Assembly: GCA_029931535.1 (NCBI GenBank)
Contig: JAQPZY010001555.1
Coordinates: forward strand, 496,001 to 560,000
Length of the DNA: 64,000 bases
Direction: 5' to 3'
DNA from: Margaritifera margaritifera
Taxonomy: Eukaryota > Mollusca > Bivalvia > Unionida > Margaritiferidae
A model generated the notes under the pieces. It had not been told where the DNA came from. It searched no databases and worked only from the letters and a program-made list of their open reading frames with translations. A program made the translations under genes and the position numbers. This document shows positions 45,745 to 58,847 of this stretch, one piece after another; position 1 is the stretch's first letter, and every line of letters begins with the position of its first letter.

Positions 45745-46315
45745 ATATTAAACTGATGTAATTAGCGTTGTGTCTGGTTATATCAATGCATACTATACGT
45801 GAAAAAAGGTATTACTACTGCAGAATATCTTTACTGATGTAATTAGAGTTGTGTCAGGGTCTATCAATGTATACTATACGTGAAAAAAGGTATTACTACT
45901 GCCGAATATCTTTACTGATGTAATTAGAGTTGTGTCAGGGTCTATCAATGTATACTATACGTGAGAAAATGTATTACTACTGCCGAATACCTTTACTGAT
46001 GTAATTAGAGTTGTGTCAGGGTCTATCAATGTATACTATACGTGAGAAAAGGTATTACTACTGCCGAATATCTTTACTGATGTAATTAGAGTTGTGTCAG
46101 GGTCTATCAATGTATACTATACGTGAGAAAAGGTATTACTACTGCCGAATATCTTTACTGATGTAATTAGAGTTGTGTCAGGGTCTATCAATGTATACTA
46201 TACGTGAAAAAAGGTATTACTACTGCCGAATATCTTTACTGATGTAATTAGAGTTGTGTCAGGATCTATCAATGTATACTATACGTGAGAAAATGCCGAA
46301 TACCTTTACTGCTCA
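45745..46315. repeat. 81-bp tandem array, about seven copies
   Basis: Units contain TTACTGATGTAATTAGAG, GTATACTATACGTGA and TATTACTACTGCCGAATA. Unit starts fall at 45,831, 45,912, 45,993 and so on, at exact 81-base spacing. The first copy is the most diverged and the last is truncated with an internal deletion. The internal TATACTATACGTGA and TAGAGTTGTGTCAGG segments are nearly invariant. Confidence 0.95.
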
Positions 46316-47303
46316 GTATGAGGATTAATTAGTAGGTGAACATAATGTTATTGATTTTAAAAATAGAATCGGAATTCCCATGTTATAATACTCAGCAGAT
46401 GGTGAGTCATGTGATGACGTTGCTTCTAAAATAAAATCGGAATTTCCATCTGCAGATTATATAAGAGTGTGCCAAAACTCCACTAGGCTCGATTGATCAT
46501 TGCAGTGGAAAAAGAAGGTAAGTTATTGTTGTCTTTTTATATTTATGTATTTACAATTACTATGATCTAATGAGTACGATATTTGGCAGCTCTTTATTAC
46601 ATCCCATAAATGCCTTGCGACTAGAATCAACTGTGACGAAAACAAATGGAACTCACATTCTGATGAAATGCAAGGATAACAGAACATATGATTACGATAT
46701 GTTATCTGAACAATTGGTCAAAATATTGTCGTCAGATACATATTTTGAGGAAATGTATGAATTGTATGATAACTATATATCGTGTCTTACTATTATTTTT
46801 AAAAATCTTGTAAAATTAAAAGAAAGCTAGAAGAGAAGATCATTATAATAGTTCGTTCAGTACGGCATTGCGAATGATATCCACGTCTGTAGCTCATTTA
46901 ATTTTCAAGTCAGCGTCTTTAGCTACAAATACCTTACTCGTTTTGCGCACAAACTATTTCAACACCATTCGAATCGGCATACAGCATAACACATCTCATT
47001 CAATACATGCTGAAACAGGGTGGTTTGTTTACATCCTTTTCCTTTACGTCGCTATGACATGTGGAAGAGTCGATTGCTTATTAAGGAGTGTTCTGCTTTC
47101 CTATTTGGCTATTTTTAGTCATAATGCAGTTGTCTCCCTTGCAATTTCTTGGCAGTTGCGTAGGTATGCATGTACTTAAATTATGTCATACATTATACAT
47201 CTCGCAGCAAGTCGTTTTCTTTGTATCGCAATATAGATTTTATTGCTCATCAGACAAATCGTAGTACAAACAGACATTAACCAGAAATTTTAAATAGTTT
47301 AGC

Positions 47304-47308
<5 letters not shown>
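46316..47308 (+). other. spacer with a possible small gene (46,570-46,830)
   Basis: A TATATAAGAG box at about 46,456 is followed by an AAGAAG|GTAAGTT donor-like site at about 46,516. Then comes an 86-codon frame, M-S-T-I-F-G-S-S-L-L ... K-L-K-E-S, ending at 46,830. Composition is ordinary, with Thr/Lys/Tyr and no Cys/His or repeat. This is weak evidence for a real small gene. The 103-codon frame at 46,868-47,179 looks random. Confidence 0.2.

Positions 47309-47381
<73 letters not shown>
47309..47381. repeat. (TA)n microsatellite
   Basis: About 73 bases of TA. Confidence 0.96.
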
Positions 47382-47385
<4 letters not shown>

Positions 47386-47427
47386 GACACAGAACATCCA
47401 CAGGCAGTTACCTGTTTTCGAGGGGTA

Positions 47428-47524
47428 CAGGTCATTTTCGGCCCAAAACCAGTTCGTCCCTGGTAGATTCGGCCCAAAGGCTATATTCGGCCGGGTCGAT
47501 TCGGCTGGGTCATTTCGGCCCACA
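47428..47524 (-). repeat. GGCCGAA-type dispersed repeat, copy 1
   Basis: The reverse strand carries GGGCCGAAATGACC, CCGAATCGACCCGGCCGAAT and GGGACGAACTGGTTTTGGGCC. It is built from a short internal unit GGCCGAATCGACCC. The same family is at 51,248-51,360 in the opposite orientation. Confidence 0.75.
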
Positions 47525-47530
47525 TACGTT

Positions 47531-48256
47531 TTATTAAATACTGTGCTAGTTTAATAAAGATGTTTTCACTGGAATAGTATAACGTTGAGCAACAAAGTGC
47601 CAGTGATCATAGTGACCGTTTATCTTGCATTGCCAATTAAATAGTGAAATATTTTCTTTTTTTTATTGAGAAAAAATACAATTACCAACAATGAAAAAAA
47701 TCGTGAAAACAGGGGCCAATGCAGTAAAAAAAAATTCATCTCTTTATTGGTCTGAGTAAATTAATACTTTTGTTAGCTTTATGTAGAATTTATCTTTATA
47801 CTGCATATTGCACTATATACTGATAATCCTAAATATCACTTATATAATAAAAATGAAAATGGGATTCTGTCAAATATTTATGTTTTAATTAAATACAATA
47901 TCAAACGTCTATATTCCACTGATCTTGAAGACTCCATATTTATTACAATAAAGAAAATGATAATGTAACGAAAATGGTGGTGTTATCTCTTTGGAAAGAT
48001 GAAATATATGTTAGTAGTCTTTGTATAAAGCACCATATGTTATTTGTTTTCTCTCAATTCTAATGTATCATTTAATTTTATGCAAATTACCAACACTGAA
48101 ATGATTGATGCCGCTATAATTACATATCGTATTATAACTGTCTGTTTAATACTTTGTTTGATCAGTATGCCCTTAATTTATATAATTGCAAGCAACAATA
48201 GTGAGATCATCTTACTATCAATTTGATAAACTGTTTAAATGTTTAAATATCATTCT

Positions 48257-48258
<2 letters not shown>
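47531..48258. other. intergenic, nothing recognised
   Basis: AT-rich with no supported frame. Confidence 0.4.

Positions 48259-48303
<45 letters not shown>
48259..48303. repeat. (GA)n microsatellite
   Basis: About 45 bases of GA. Confidence 0.96.
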
Positions 48304-48304
<1 letters not shown>

Positions 48305-49283
48305 CAAAAATCGTTAATTGGGAAATTAAACAACTAAGAACACAACTGTGTTAGCCAAATTTTATTCATGTTGTAATAAATCATAACAAAGTTTTTAATA
48401 CAAAGAATGCGCAGTATAACACAACACATATAAGTAGATATTGGACACTACAGGTTCCCATAATTTGCTGCTGTGTTCCTAAGCAGTTCACTTGTCAGCA
48501 GATCCCCTGCGCTATATTGGTCCTACAATATGTTCAGCCTTGTTTGCAGCCTGCAGTATTTCTGTCGATTGCTCCTAGTGTAGAGAGCATCCTGCAGTAT
48601 TTCTGTCCATTGTTCCTAGTGTAGAGAGCATCACGTACAATGTGCATCTGTGTATTTTCAAAGTCTGCTTCACGGCGCGGAAATGGCACTAGTACTTAAA
48701 ACCATAGTGCGTTCCCGTTCGCCCTCTTATTAATTCTTCTGTGCCAGACTGGAAGTATATACAACATTATATGAAAAAAAGAAGAAAAAAAGGCAAGACT
48801 CTATCAGGTCTCAATTTAGAGTAGATATAAATTTTTATATAACAAACATAAAAGATGAAATATTTACACATGCAACTGTTATAATTCCTTCTATATGGAG
48901 ACTGTTTTACTTTGAGTGACCTCTTTCCTTTGGAGCTCTTCAATGCATATAAATCAACATGACAGGTGATGTGTCAATACATTGTAAATAATACCTTATC
49001 TTGATTTTAAATATATCGGACTGGTTGCACAAAAAGAAAATTGCTTTATACATCATTGTTCGTTCGTATCGCTAGACCGAACACACTGAGCGCTGACGTC
49101 GGAAATACCGTTGACTGAAACCAGTACTTCATCATGTAATCAACCTGACATTTCAGTTCTTCCGTGTTGGCCTTCCCATAAAGTACGTCAAAGGTAGGCC
49201 GCATGTGCTGATGAGGCAGGAAAGGTAATACCAAGCAGCCACTTTCCATGAGTCTTGATATTTTATTTGATACTACTATTATT
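48304..49283. other. intergenic with a 41-bp direct duplication
   Basis: CCTGCAGTATTTCTGTCGAT...TAGAGAGCAT occurs twice in tandem at about 48,551-48,632. Nothing else was recognised. Confidence 0.5.
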
Positions 49284-49313
49284 GATAATAATAATAATAA
49301 TGATAATAATAAC

Positions 49314-49357
<44 letters not shown>
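49284..49357. repeat. (AAT)n microsatellite
   Basis: About 24 trinucleotide units with a few TGA/CAA interruptions. Confidence 0.96.
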
Positions 49358-49660
49358 GGGTAACTTACCCGTGCCACATGTGCGATGCTGCTATCGCGAA
49401 CACTAGTTGCACGTGATCCCGTGCTGCTGTGGTCGAACCACAGAATTACACGCAATGCACACACTATTCATGGTGAAAATAATGAATATATTAAAATATA
49501 ACTTACTTAAATAAAAGACAGTTAAGCTAAGTACAAAATTCCAGCAAGAACTCACAGTAGATACAGAAATAATGTTTTTTCCCCCCCAGTTTAAATAGGC
49601 ACAATTTTTTTGTCGTTAGCAAGCATCAATTTATTTTACAAAATACTTATTAAGGAGACC
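49358..49660. other. short intergenic stretch, nothing recognised
   Basis: A C-run lies at 49,580-49,590. Confidence 0.35.
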
Positions 49661-50150
49661 GCAACTTATTGCGCATTTCACTAGTTGTCCAATTAAGTAT
49701 CAAAGATGATATTTGCACCTTTTTGTAAAGGAAAGATAAGTATTACAAACATTACATACGGGCGGCCTGTATTCTTTCTTTCAAAACGGATTAGTGGCAT
49801 TGTCATTTTTAGTTGTGTTTAAGACTTTGATTTATGTCGATTACAATAGTCCTAAACCCTTGGATGTTAACTTCAAGAAACTGCAATATTTCATTAGTTG
49901 TCAAATTAAAGATCAAAGACGACATTTTAACGTTTTTGTAAAGGAACGATAAGTATTACAAACATTACATACGGCGATCTGTGGTCTTCCTTTCAAAACG
50001 GATTAGTGGGGCATTGTCGTCTTCTAGTTGAATTTCGACTTTGATTTATGTTGATTGCAATGGTCCTAAACCCTTGGATATTAACTTAAAGAGACCACAA
50101 CTAATTGCGCCTGTAAGTTGCGGTCCAATTAAGGATTAAAAAAATATGAC
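49661..50150. repeat. tandem repeat of about 213 bp, two and a partial copy
   Basis: AAGTATTACAAACATTACAT and TCCTAAACCCTTGGAT recur in the same order. CTAGTTGTCC (49,681) and TTAGTTGTC (49,894) mark matching points 213 bases apart. A third partial unit begins near 50,100. Confidence 0.85.
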
Positions 50151-50314
50151 AGTTTGTGCAAATGAAAGATGTATGTTGCATAAAAAATAGAATTTAAGAA
50201 AACTTTATTGGAAAGAGAATCATACACATGTCATACTTATAGGCACACGAATCAAACACAATTTAAGTTCTATTACATGATAAACTATCATGGTGTATTA
50301 AAAAGGGAAGAGAC

Positions 50315-50322
<8 letters not shown>

Positions 50323-50379
<57 letters not shown>
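50323..50379. repeat. (GA)n microsatellite
   Basis: About 57 bases of GA. The Arg-Glu repeat ORF across it is an artefact. Confidence 0.96.
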
Positions 50380-50381
<2 letters not shown>

Positions 50382-51247
50382 ATGGATTATCGGGGTAATG
50401 GAAATCGTCACCCAAAACGTTATTTAGACATTCGGTACATTGTCTTTCTTCATATGGATTCTTATTACTTCGACCATTTTCAACATGTAATTTATAGATT
50501 GACGTCCTAAATTTTAAGATAGGTAAGTACTATTTATGTTATTAAATATTCTTTATATTTGTACACTGTTTTTAAAATATGCTACAAATTTGTGCTTTGG
50601 ACGTTTTTTCTCTAAAACAGATAACCAATCCTGTTTGTGTTGATCAAAGAGGACGATTTTAATATAAATCCTAGTACCTCCCTTCCTCATAAAACTATGA
50701 GAAAACCTTTCGCAAATGTTTTGCAATTACACCTTTCCAAATAAATGCTATTATTGTCATTAAAATCAAACGAACTATAAAGATGTATTATATATTATAT
50801 ATAATAAGTATTCACTTCTTAAAAATGAACCGCAATAAACACAGAAAACAAACACACATACACACACATGAAGTCGGCAACTAATAATATCGAGTGAGAT
50901 TTTGTCAATCTTATCTACGAGTCAGCTCTAAGACGGAAAGATATAACAATAATTTATTTACTAAAATAAATCACCATTTTGCAATCAGTTGCATATATTA
51001 ATCAATGCGATAATAAAGCTGATGATAAGAAACAACGAACACTGAAAAACATCTTCTTAATCAAGTTTAATTGAATTAATAAATTTATTAAAAACATTAC
51101 AAACACAAGGCATGTATGCACATGAGAAAAATTTATTTAATATTCTGTTCACTATTTACATATTTTTAACTCGATACATTACGCAGTCATGTTCTCTTTT
51201 GATTAAATGTACATGAACTCTGTATATGGTGCATGCATCAAAGTATA
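50380..51247. other. intergenic, nothing recognised
   Basis: AT-rich with no supported frame. Confidence 0.4.
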
Positions 51248-51360
51248 GTGGGCCGAAACAACCCGCATATGCGGACCGAATCGACCCGGTTGAAATAACA
51301 GGCCGAAACAACCCGGCCGAATCGACCCGGGACGAACTGGTTTGGGGCCGAAATGACTAT
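51248..51360 (+). repeat. GGCCGAA-type dispersed repeat, copy 2
   Basis: GGGCCGAAACAACCC, then CCGAATCGACCCGG, GACGAACTGGTTTGGGGCC and GAAATGACTA occur in direct order. It is inverted relative to 47,428-47,524. Confidence 0.75.
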
Positions 51361-52454
<1,094 letters not shown>

Positions 52455-52630
52455 AAAGGGTACTATGTTAGCAAGAATTCATCGTTTAATACAAGTGAGA
52501 AAGAGATAGAAATCCTAATTCAGTGTACATGAACGCTACCTATGTGCTCATTCTTCTGTATGTTTTTGACCAAATATATTTGCATATCGCCATTGTATTT
52601 TGATATTATGTTTAATTGGACTGAATCATT
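52455..52630. repeat. dispersed repeat, about 175 bp, copy 1
   Basis: Shares with 53,862-54,045 the segments CTCATTCTTCTGTAT, then GTATTTTGATATTATG, then TTAATTG(G/A)ACTGAA, in the same order and orientation. Confidence 0.75.
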
Positions 52631-52685
52631 AATAATGATTATGCGTATTACGATAACGCATTTCTGCTTGTATTGATCGCTTTTG

Positions 52686-52711
52686 ACACACACACACACA
52701 CACACACACAA
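52686..52711. repeat. (CA)n microsatellite
   Basis: Thirteen dinucleotide units. Confidence 0.95.
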
Positions 52712-52774
52712 AAGAAAGGCATTGGTAACGACTACATCAATACTACAAAACTTGTAAAGTTTTAAAGTAAAAAT

Positions 52775-52812
52775 GCCCTGGGGAGGGGGAGGGGGAGGGG
52801 AGGAGGGGGATA
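52775..52812 (+). other. G-rich tract, potential G-quadruplex
   Basis: Five runs of at least four G's separated by single A's or short spacers (GGGGAGGGGGAGGGGGAGGG ...). Canonical G4 spacing on the + strand. No gene promoter identified beside it. Confidence 0.7.
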
Positions 52813-53861
52813 GAGAAAAGAAGAGCTAGGGGGAGAAAGAATGGGGGTTTAAATTATAGAGGCGACTAAACACTAAAATATGGTAAAATTGGAAATATTA
52901 CATCGATAGAGCATTGGAAATGTATTTCTGGTATAATGTGTTCATAAACCAACTTCTTACAAAATTCATTTGTTGGGCATATCAGGTTTCCCCTATTTCG
53001 AAACGAACGAATGGGCGCAGAATTAGTCACACCCTGTTTAATCTATTCGAGTGTTTGTTGTCTGATGGACGTTTTAATCGGCCTCTCACTTGTCTGAACG
53101 AATACTATACAATTATTGGAAATTCCATCCGTTCGCCAATTGCCTATCTGTCTATTCGCTCTTTCCTGATCCGTCCGTTTGTCTTTTCATCTCTTCGTCT
53201 GTATGCCCGTTCGTCCTCTTTTCAAACAAAATGTCAGTTTTACATGGGACATTGAATGAAATATTTGTAGTCAACATTTAAAGGGTCTCCAATGAAACTC
53301 ATGTATGTGCAAAATCAAATATGGCCTCTATACCAGTTATCTTCAAAAGACGACATTTTCTTTTTATGAATATTCATTTTTAAAGTGCTCGGGTTGAAGG
53401 ACTGATGAACATCACAAATATGATGACCTAAAGGTTTAGATGGTTCTAAATACCACTGGAGCATTATGTTCACCTACTGGTGATAGTTAAAAGTTTGTAT
53501 TTGCCACTGCTTGAGAATGACAAATGGTATTTGTAGTGAGTCTTATCGTGTTTTTGTTTTTTTTGTTTTGTGTTTTTTTTTTGTTTGATCTCTATGAAAC
53601 TAGATGCAGAAAATGCTGACAGATTGTCTGCGCATTATTTGACCTAAATGGGTATTTTATTTTCTGAACAGTAGAATGTCAGACTATTGTCTTTTATTTT
53701 CTCAGGAAAAGTTCTTCCCTACGAAAGCATGAACCACGAGTCTAAAACACATCAGCACCAAAGACTGATTTTAATTATTGGCAGGAAATCTGAACTATTT
53801 AAAGTGCTCTATATATTTTTAACTATGAAACTTTGACAAGGTTTTGCAAAAAATATACTCT
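52813..53861. other. intergenic, nothing recognised
   Basis: A degenerate CCGTCTGT-type run occurs at 53,140-53,220 inside the 113-codon frame 52,914-53,255, which is therefore probably not a gene. Confidence 0.4.
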
Positions 53862-54045
53862 GTTAGTATAAATTCGTTTTTTCTATATATGTGAGAGAAT
53901 GGGTGAGAACAATCCTAATCCATTGTATATGCGTGCTAGTTGTGTGTTCATTCTTCTGTATATATATATCCACCAGATGTATTTTGTTACATCACCATTC
54001 ATGCATTGTATTTTGATATTATGATTAATTGAACTGAATTATAAA
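53862..54045. repeat. dispersed repeat, about 175 bp, copy 2
   Basis: Diverged second copy of 52,455-52,630, same orientation, 1.4 kb downstream. Confidence 0.75.
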
Positions 54046-54951
54046 AGTGCTTGTTTTTATTTCCTTAAGGTATAAGCGTTCTCTTAACGCAAATTTCAGT
54101 TACTGCTAAGGTCTCACTGTACAGTTTCATATTTTGACACCCCACTAATTTTTAAGGTAGAAGGCCTGAGCCTAATTAGCATAAGCCTAGTGTTTATAAA
54201 TTCACACAGAAGCTAAATCTGTAATATGGTTTACATTTACTTTGAGTTAGGCTTGAAAATGGGTTGGCTTGTTTGGTGACTGCATGTCACAGTTAGACTA
54301 GCATTGAAGATCAAATGCGTAACTTGGGCTGCAAGTGAACAACCGACTTGGCTTACGCATTTATGTATGTCTGCTACAGTGGTAAGTATCTCAAAATCGA
54401 GATGGTTAAGGGGTGATGAGAAGTATGTTAATTTGTTATAATACCAGTGAAATTTAATCATACATAAGGCACATACTGATTCTTTGAGCCTCCTTGTCAC
54501 AGGAAAATATTCAGAATAGCTCTTTGCTGTCAAAAATGAATGTAGACAAGAGGGGTTGGTGGTAGTGTCGGTTTAGTATAAAAGCCATCAGTTGAATACC
54601 TCAGTCAAAATCTTACAAACATGCTTTCCACAAAAATTATTGGCTAGTTTTTATTTTTGTATCTTCCATGTAAAATTATTCTCATTTGTCTGCAATATGT
54701 CATTGTACAGTGAGACCTAACGTTGTTCACTTTCTAGTGAAAGTTAAAGTGGGCTCAAATAATGGGAGCCTCTTGTTTCTTATCTCTATGAGTTTTCTCC
54801 ATAAATGGATACAGACAAGATGAGCTAAGACTAATTAGCAATGTCTGTAAGATTGTCACCTGACCCAGGATTGTTGTGTAATTAAATCTATTAATCACTG
54901 ATACTACATTTTGGATAATTATTATCAGGACCACAATACCTTAATCATTAT

Positions 54952-54955
<4 letters not shown>
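54046..54955. other. intergenic, nothing recognised
   Basis: A 98-codon - strand frame (54,533-54,237) has no recognised domain. Confidence 0.35.

Positions 54956-55021
<66 letters not shown>
54956..55021. repeat. (CT)n microsatellite
   Basis: About 66 bases of CT, followed by two copies of TACTCGAATG(T/C)CTGCACATA. Confidence 0.96.
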
Positions 55022-55025
<4 letters not shown>

Positions 55026-57642
55026 CTCGAATGTCTGCACATACTCGAATGCCTGCACATAGACTTTCTATCCTCATGTGTGGATGTATCTTGTTACAGA
55101 ACAGGTGGAGAAAAGTGTTTAGATTAGCAGTACTGTGTAATCTATTTGACAAGGTGATGATAACAGAGCATGAATTACCTTGCTCAGTTGGAGTCGATCA
55201 AACTACCTTTGTCATATGACTGTTCAGATTTAAAATGAACATCCAGTTGTTATTCATTTATTGTCCAAGATAAAGTTCATGACAAATTCGTAATATAAAT
55301 GATATATGTCAATGTTACCCATAATAGAGTTGCAATTGTAATAAGTCGCAAGAAATCTTGACTGTGTTGTGGCATAATTATTGAAAATATTCTGAAATCT
55401 TTGTGAGCAAAGCATTGTCAGTAATTGAGCAGGTGGTGGTAATTAAATATCCCAACTAGCTCAGCTAGCAATTTATTTTAGATCTAATTAAATTTCTCTA
55501 ATATAATTCTGTGTTTCACTTTTTAAACCAAATTAAAAAGTTTACTGTCCGTTTTCACTGCATAGTGCTTGCTAGGTTAGTAAAATATGAAACTGGTCAC
55601 CTCTTCTTTGTGAGTGAATGGTCATGACATTTATAGTACATGATACAAAAAATATTAGGCTTTACTTCTAATTAGGTCAATCTGATTAGTATTTTAGTTC
55701 TCTAGTGAAAAGAATGAGATGGAACTCTCCAACTCATACTAACTCAGATATGTTGGTACATACCAGTTCTTGCATGAAAATATTTTTTTTTTGTCTTAGT
55801 CCATAGTTCAGTCAGCATATTTGAAGCCTTGAAATAACCGTTAAAAGTCGGCGGTAATCAGTGTTGCTTAAGGCTGTATATGGATACACCTCAATAATTA
55901 TTTCTAGTCTACAGAATCAGTCTAGATGTGGTGGTGTATTGAAGGTAACATTTAAAATTTGGGATGAGTGTTGTTGGTGAATACTGTGATGCAAGGTACA
56001 GTAGGTTACATTTCTTAATGATGAAATTAGAAGGAGTCGGAATGAAAAGATTGAAGTAAATTGTACAAATTGGATGATAACTATGTAAATAAAGGCAAAC
56101 ATTGACAACAATGGACTTGTGTAATAAAAATAAAGGGGCTATATGGCTAATGTAATATTATTTTGGGCACTTAAATATGGGTGTTGAAAAAATATGGATT
56201 CAAATAAATAAATAGATAAATATTTTTTTTTAAGCACAAATAATACACTGAAGTCAAGCTAATTTAGCAATCATTTAAAATGGTGTTTAGGATAACATTT
56301 GAAACAAGTGAAATAGATTAGTAGGAAAATTTTGCTGCTGATGATGATGATTATTATTATTATTATTATCCAAAGCTGTTTCATGTGCATTACTTTATAT
56401 TCAAAGATTGATTAAATTCATTTTTTGTCAATTTTTTCTTTGGTTGTTTTTTGCTGCTGGCACTGACCTTTCAAGTGAAAGTAGAAAGCTAATTAAAGAA
56501 AACTATAGACGATGTTTGTTTACATGTGTAACGCAACGGCTCCCATAAGGCTCAGTGCGTATCAAAAATGGACTCTTCCGCAACACCAGGACGAACATTG
56601 CGGATTACATGTACGCAGACCACTGTTATTCAGCATGTATCGAATGAGTGGTGTTGCGCTGTATGTCGATAAGAATTATGTTTAAATCATTCGTGCACGA
56701 AGCGAAAATGACGATTTTAGCTACACTTCGAGACGCTGACGTGAAAATTAAATGAAAAACAGACACGATATCATTCGCGATTCTGTGCGGAACTACTATA
56801 GATGATAATTTATTCTTAAAGGCACAATAGCGTAACTGAGAGTGAATTTACTTAAGACCATATTGGGACATTTATGTATATTAATTGATTAAATACAATT
56901 TAAAACGCAATTTGTAGTCAATATCTTGTTGCGTACAGTTTCTCATTATGAAATACAAGCGCTCATAAATCTTGGTGCCTAGCGTAACGAATCTACTGTC
57001 ACCATCTTGAAAGTCCTGCTCGGCAGTGATCGACTAAGCCCGGAAAGAATTATACGCATGCTTCCGGTAACCTAAATTTGCATAATTATATGCTAGATTG
57101 TGTACACATAAGTTGATGTCAACAACGTCAATATTATTCTGCTTCCCTTTTCTTTCTTTTTTACTTTCTATTTTGAGAGGAAAAATTACAATTTATTTAG
57201 AACTACCTTTTATATTTATATCTAAATCGTTGTTGTGGTAACGAGAATTACTTAAATTGCCATGATTTGTAAAGCATTGCAAAATTCCCTTGGTACTCGA
57301 TTTCTTAGATGCAAGCGACAAGTTTGCTAACTTTCAAAGTCTTTCAGCTACGTGCTGGAATTTGAACATTTTATAACATCGACAATAATGTTTTTTTTTT
57401 AAAACAAAATATTTGGTGTTCTGCTTCTGCTTCTATAACTGTATATCTTACTGACACAGGGTATTAAAGTAAAGGAGTAGGAAAATAGTTGAGGTATTAA
57501 AATCTGTGACTGGAGTAGGGAATCCAGGTTCAAACCTTCCAGTACAACACTACCTCGGATGTTTTAATTTATGACCCTCCATTAGCACTATATTCCTGAA
57601 AGTTTGAAAACTAATCATGAACACAACAGTGTGAAAATTATG
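55022..57642. other. 2.6 kb intergenic, no supported gene
   Basis: (ATT)n at 56,349-56,370. The 56,510-57,070 part is relatively GC-rich and unique-looking (e.g. CACCAGGACGAACATTGCGG) but has no open frame. A B-box-like GGTTCAAACCT at 57,529 lacks a matching A box. Confidence 0.4.
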
Positions 57643-58105
57643 AAATACTTTCATATATCAAAATTCATTACCTAGAAAGGTGACCCACATTAGCAATTAT
57701 AATGTGTAATAGAGAAGATACACACCCTATAATGTGTAATAGAGAAGACAAACACCCTATAATGTGTAATAGAGAAGATACGCACCCTATCATGTGTAAT
57801 AGAGAAGATACACACCCTATCATGTGTTATAGAGAAGATACATACCCTGTAATATGTAATAGAGAAGATACACACCCTATAATGTGTAATAGAGAAGATA
57901 CACACCCTATAATGTGTAATAGAGAAGATACACACCCTATAATGTGTAATAGAGAAGATACACACCCTGTAATATGTAATAGAGAAGATACACACCCTAT
58001 AATGTGTAATAGAGAAGATACACACCCTATAATGTGTAATAGAGAAGATACACACCCTATAATAAACTCAAAGGTGGAAACTTTATGTCATTACCGAGAC
58101 CTTTA
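57643..58105. repeat. dispersed element with 30-bp minisatellite, long copy (12 units)
   Basis: The left flank AATACTTTCATATATCAAAATTCATTACC and right flank ATAATAAACTCAAAGGTGGAAACTTTATG are shared with 60,034-60,185. Between them, TGTGTAATAGAGAAGATACACACCCTATAA is repeated 12 times at exactly 30 bases. It is therefore open in phase on both strands (M-C-N-R-E-D-T-H-P-I and its reverse). A few variants (TAATATG, GTTATAG) mark groups of units. No start context or neighbouring exon supports translation. Confidence 0.93.
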
Positions 58106-58772
58106 AGAGGGTCAGGGAGTGGTAGAAGAAGGACAATGCGTGGATCAATAACCAGAGGGGAAGAGGAGAAAGACGTGCCGTGCAGCCTAAAGACAACAGA
58201 GCTGAGACAAGAATGAGGGTAATTGTGTATTTATGTTATGCAAAACAAGTATTAATTCATAGTGACAATGTTCGATAATTGGCACAGATTCTAATATATT
58301 GACGCCATTAGTGTTTTGCACAAGTTAATGAATATATACTTCCATTGAAGGACTGTTTATTTTACCAAAAAGTGTATGTTTAAACTGCCTTACTTTTTGT
58401 AGCTACCTCCTCCCCCCCCCATATCATTTGATAAAGGAATGCCATGCATACAGATACCGTAGAAATTACAGTGGCCTCGTTTTGAGAGGACACCTCGTTT
58501 ATATGGCTGCCTTTCATGAGATCAAAAATAATGCATGTCCTCTATTTTGTCTTCCTCATGAGAGGCTACCCTTTTTATAAGGTCACATTTTTAGTGCAGA
58601 AATGGTCGCCTAATAAGCTGGGAATCACACTACTTATTGATGTAGGGATAATGGTTTAGCAATTCAAGCAACCATATTTATGAAAATACATACATTTTAC
58701 AATGATGGAAAATAAATGCTTGTGGTTCATTTTTAATTCATGTGGCCATCTACAAATAAACTTGCTAAAATC

Positions 58773-58780
<8 letters not shown>
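58106..58780. other. intergenic, possible exon-like purine-rich segment
   Basis: 58,106-58,215 is Arg/Gly/Glu-coding in one frame and ends near AATGAGG|GTAATT, a possible donor. The evidence is too weak to call. The remainder (58,430-58,620) resembles a dispersed repeat with GAGAGG motifs. Confidence 0.2.

Positions 58781-58844
<64 letters not shown>
58781..58844. repeat. (TA)n microsatellite
   Basis: About 64 bases of TA. Confidence 0.96.

Positions 58845-58847
<3 letters not shown>

Noticed and set aside
57529..57540. Possible tRNA or SINE B box GGTTCAAACC
   Set aside because: No matching A box or cloverleaf could be drawn around it.
57690..58060. CRISPR-like array (regular 30-bp repeats)
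   Set aside because: There are no unique spacers, since repeats are directly adjacent, and the genome is eukaryotic.
57702..58106. 134-codon and 121-codon repeat ORFs on opposite strands (possible repeat protein)
   Set aside because: Both come from a 30-bp minisatellite, open because the unit is divisible by 3. No promoter or neighbouring exon was found, so I kept it as a repeat.
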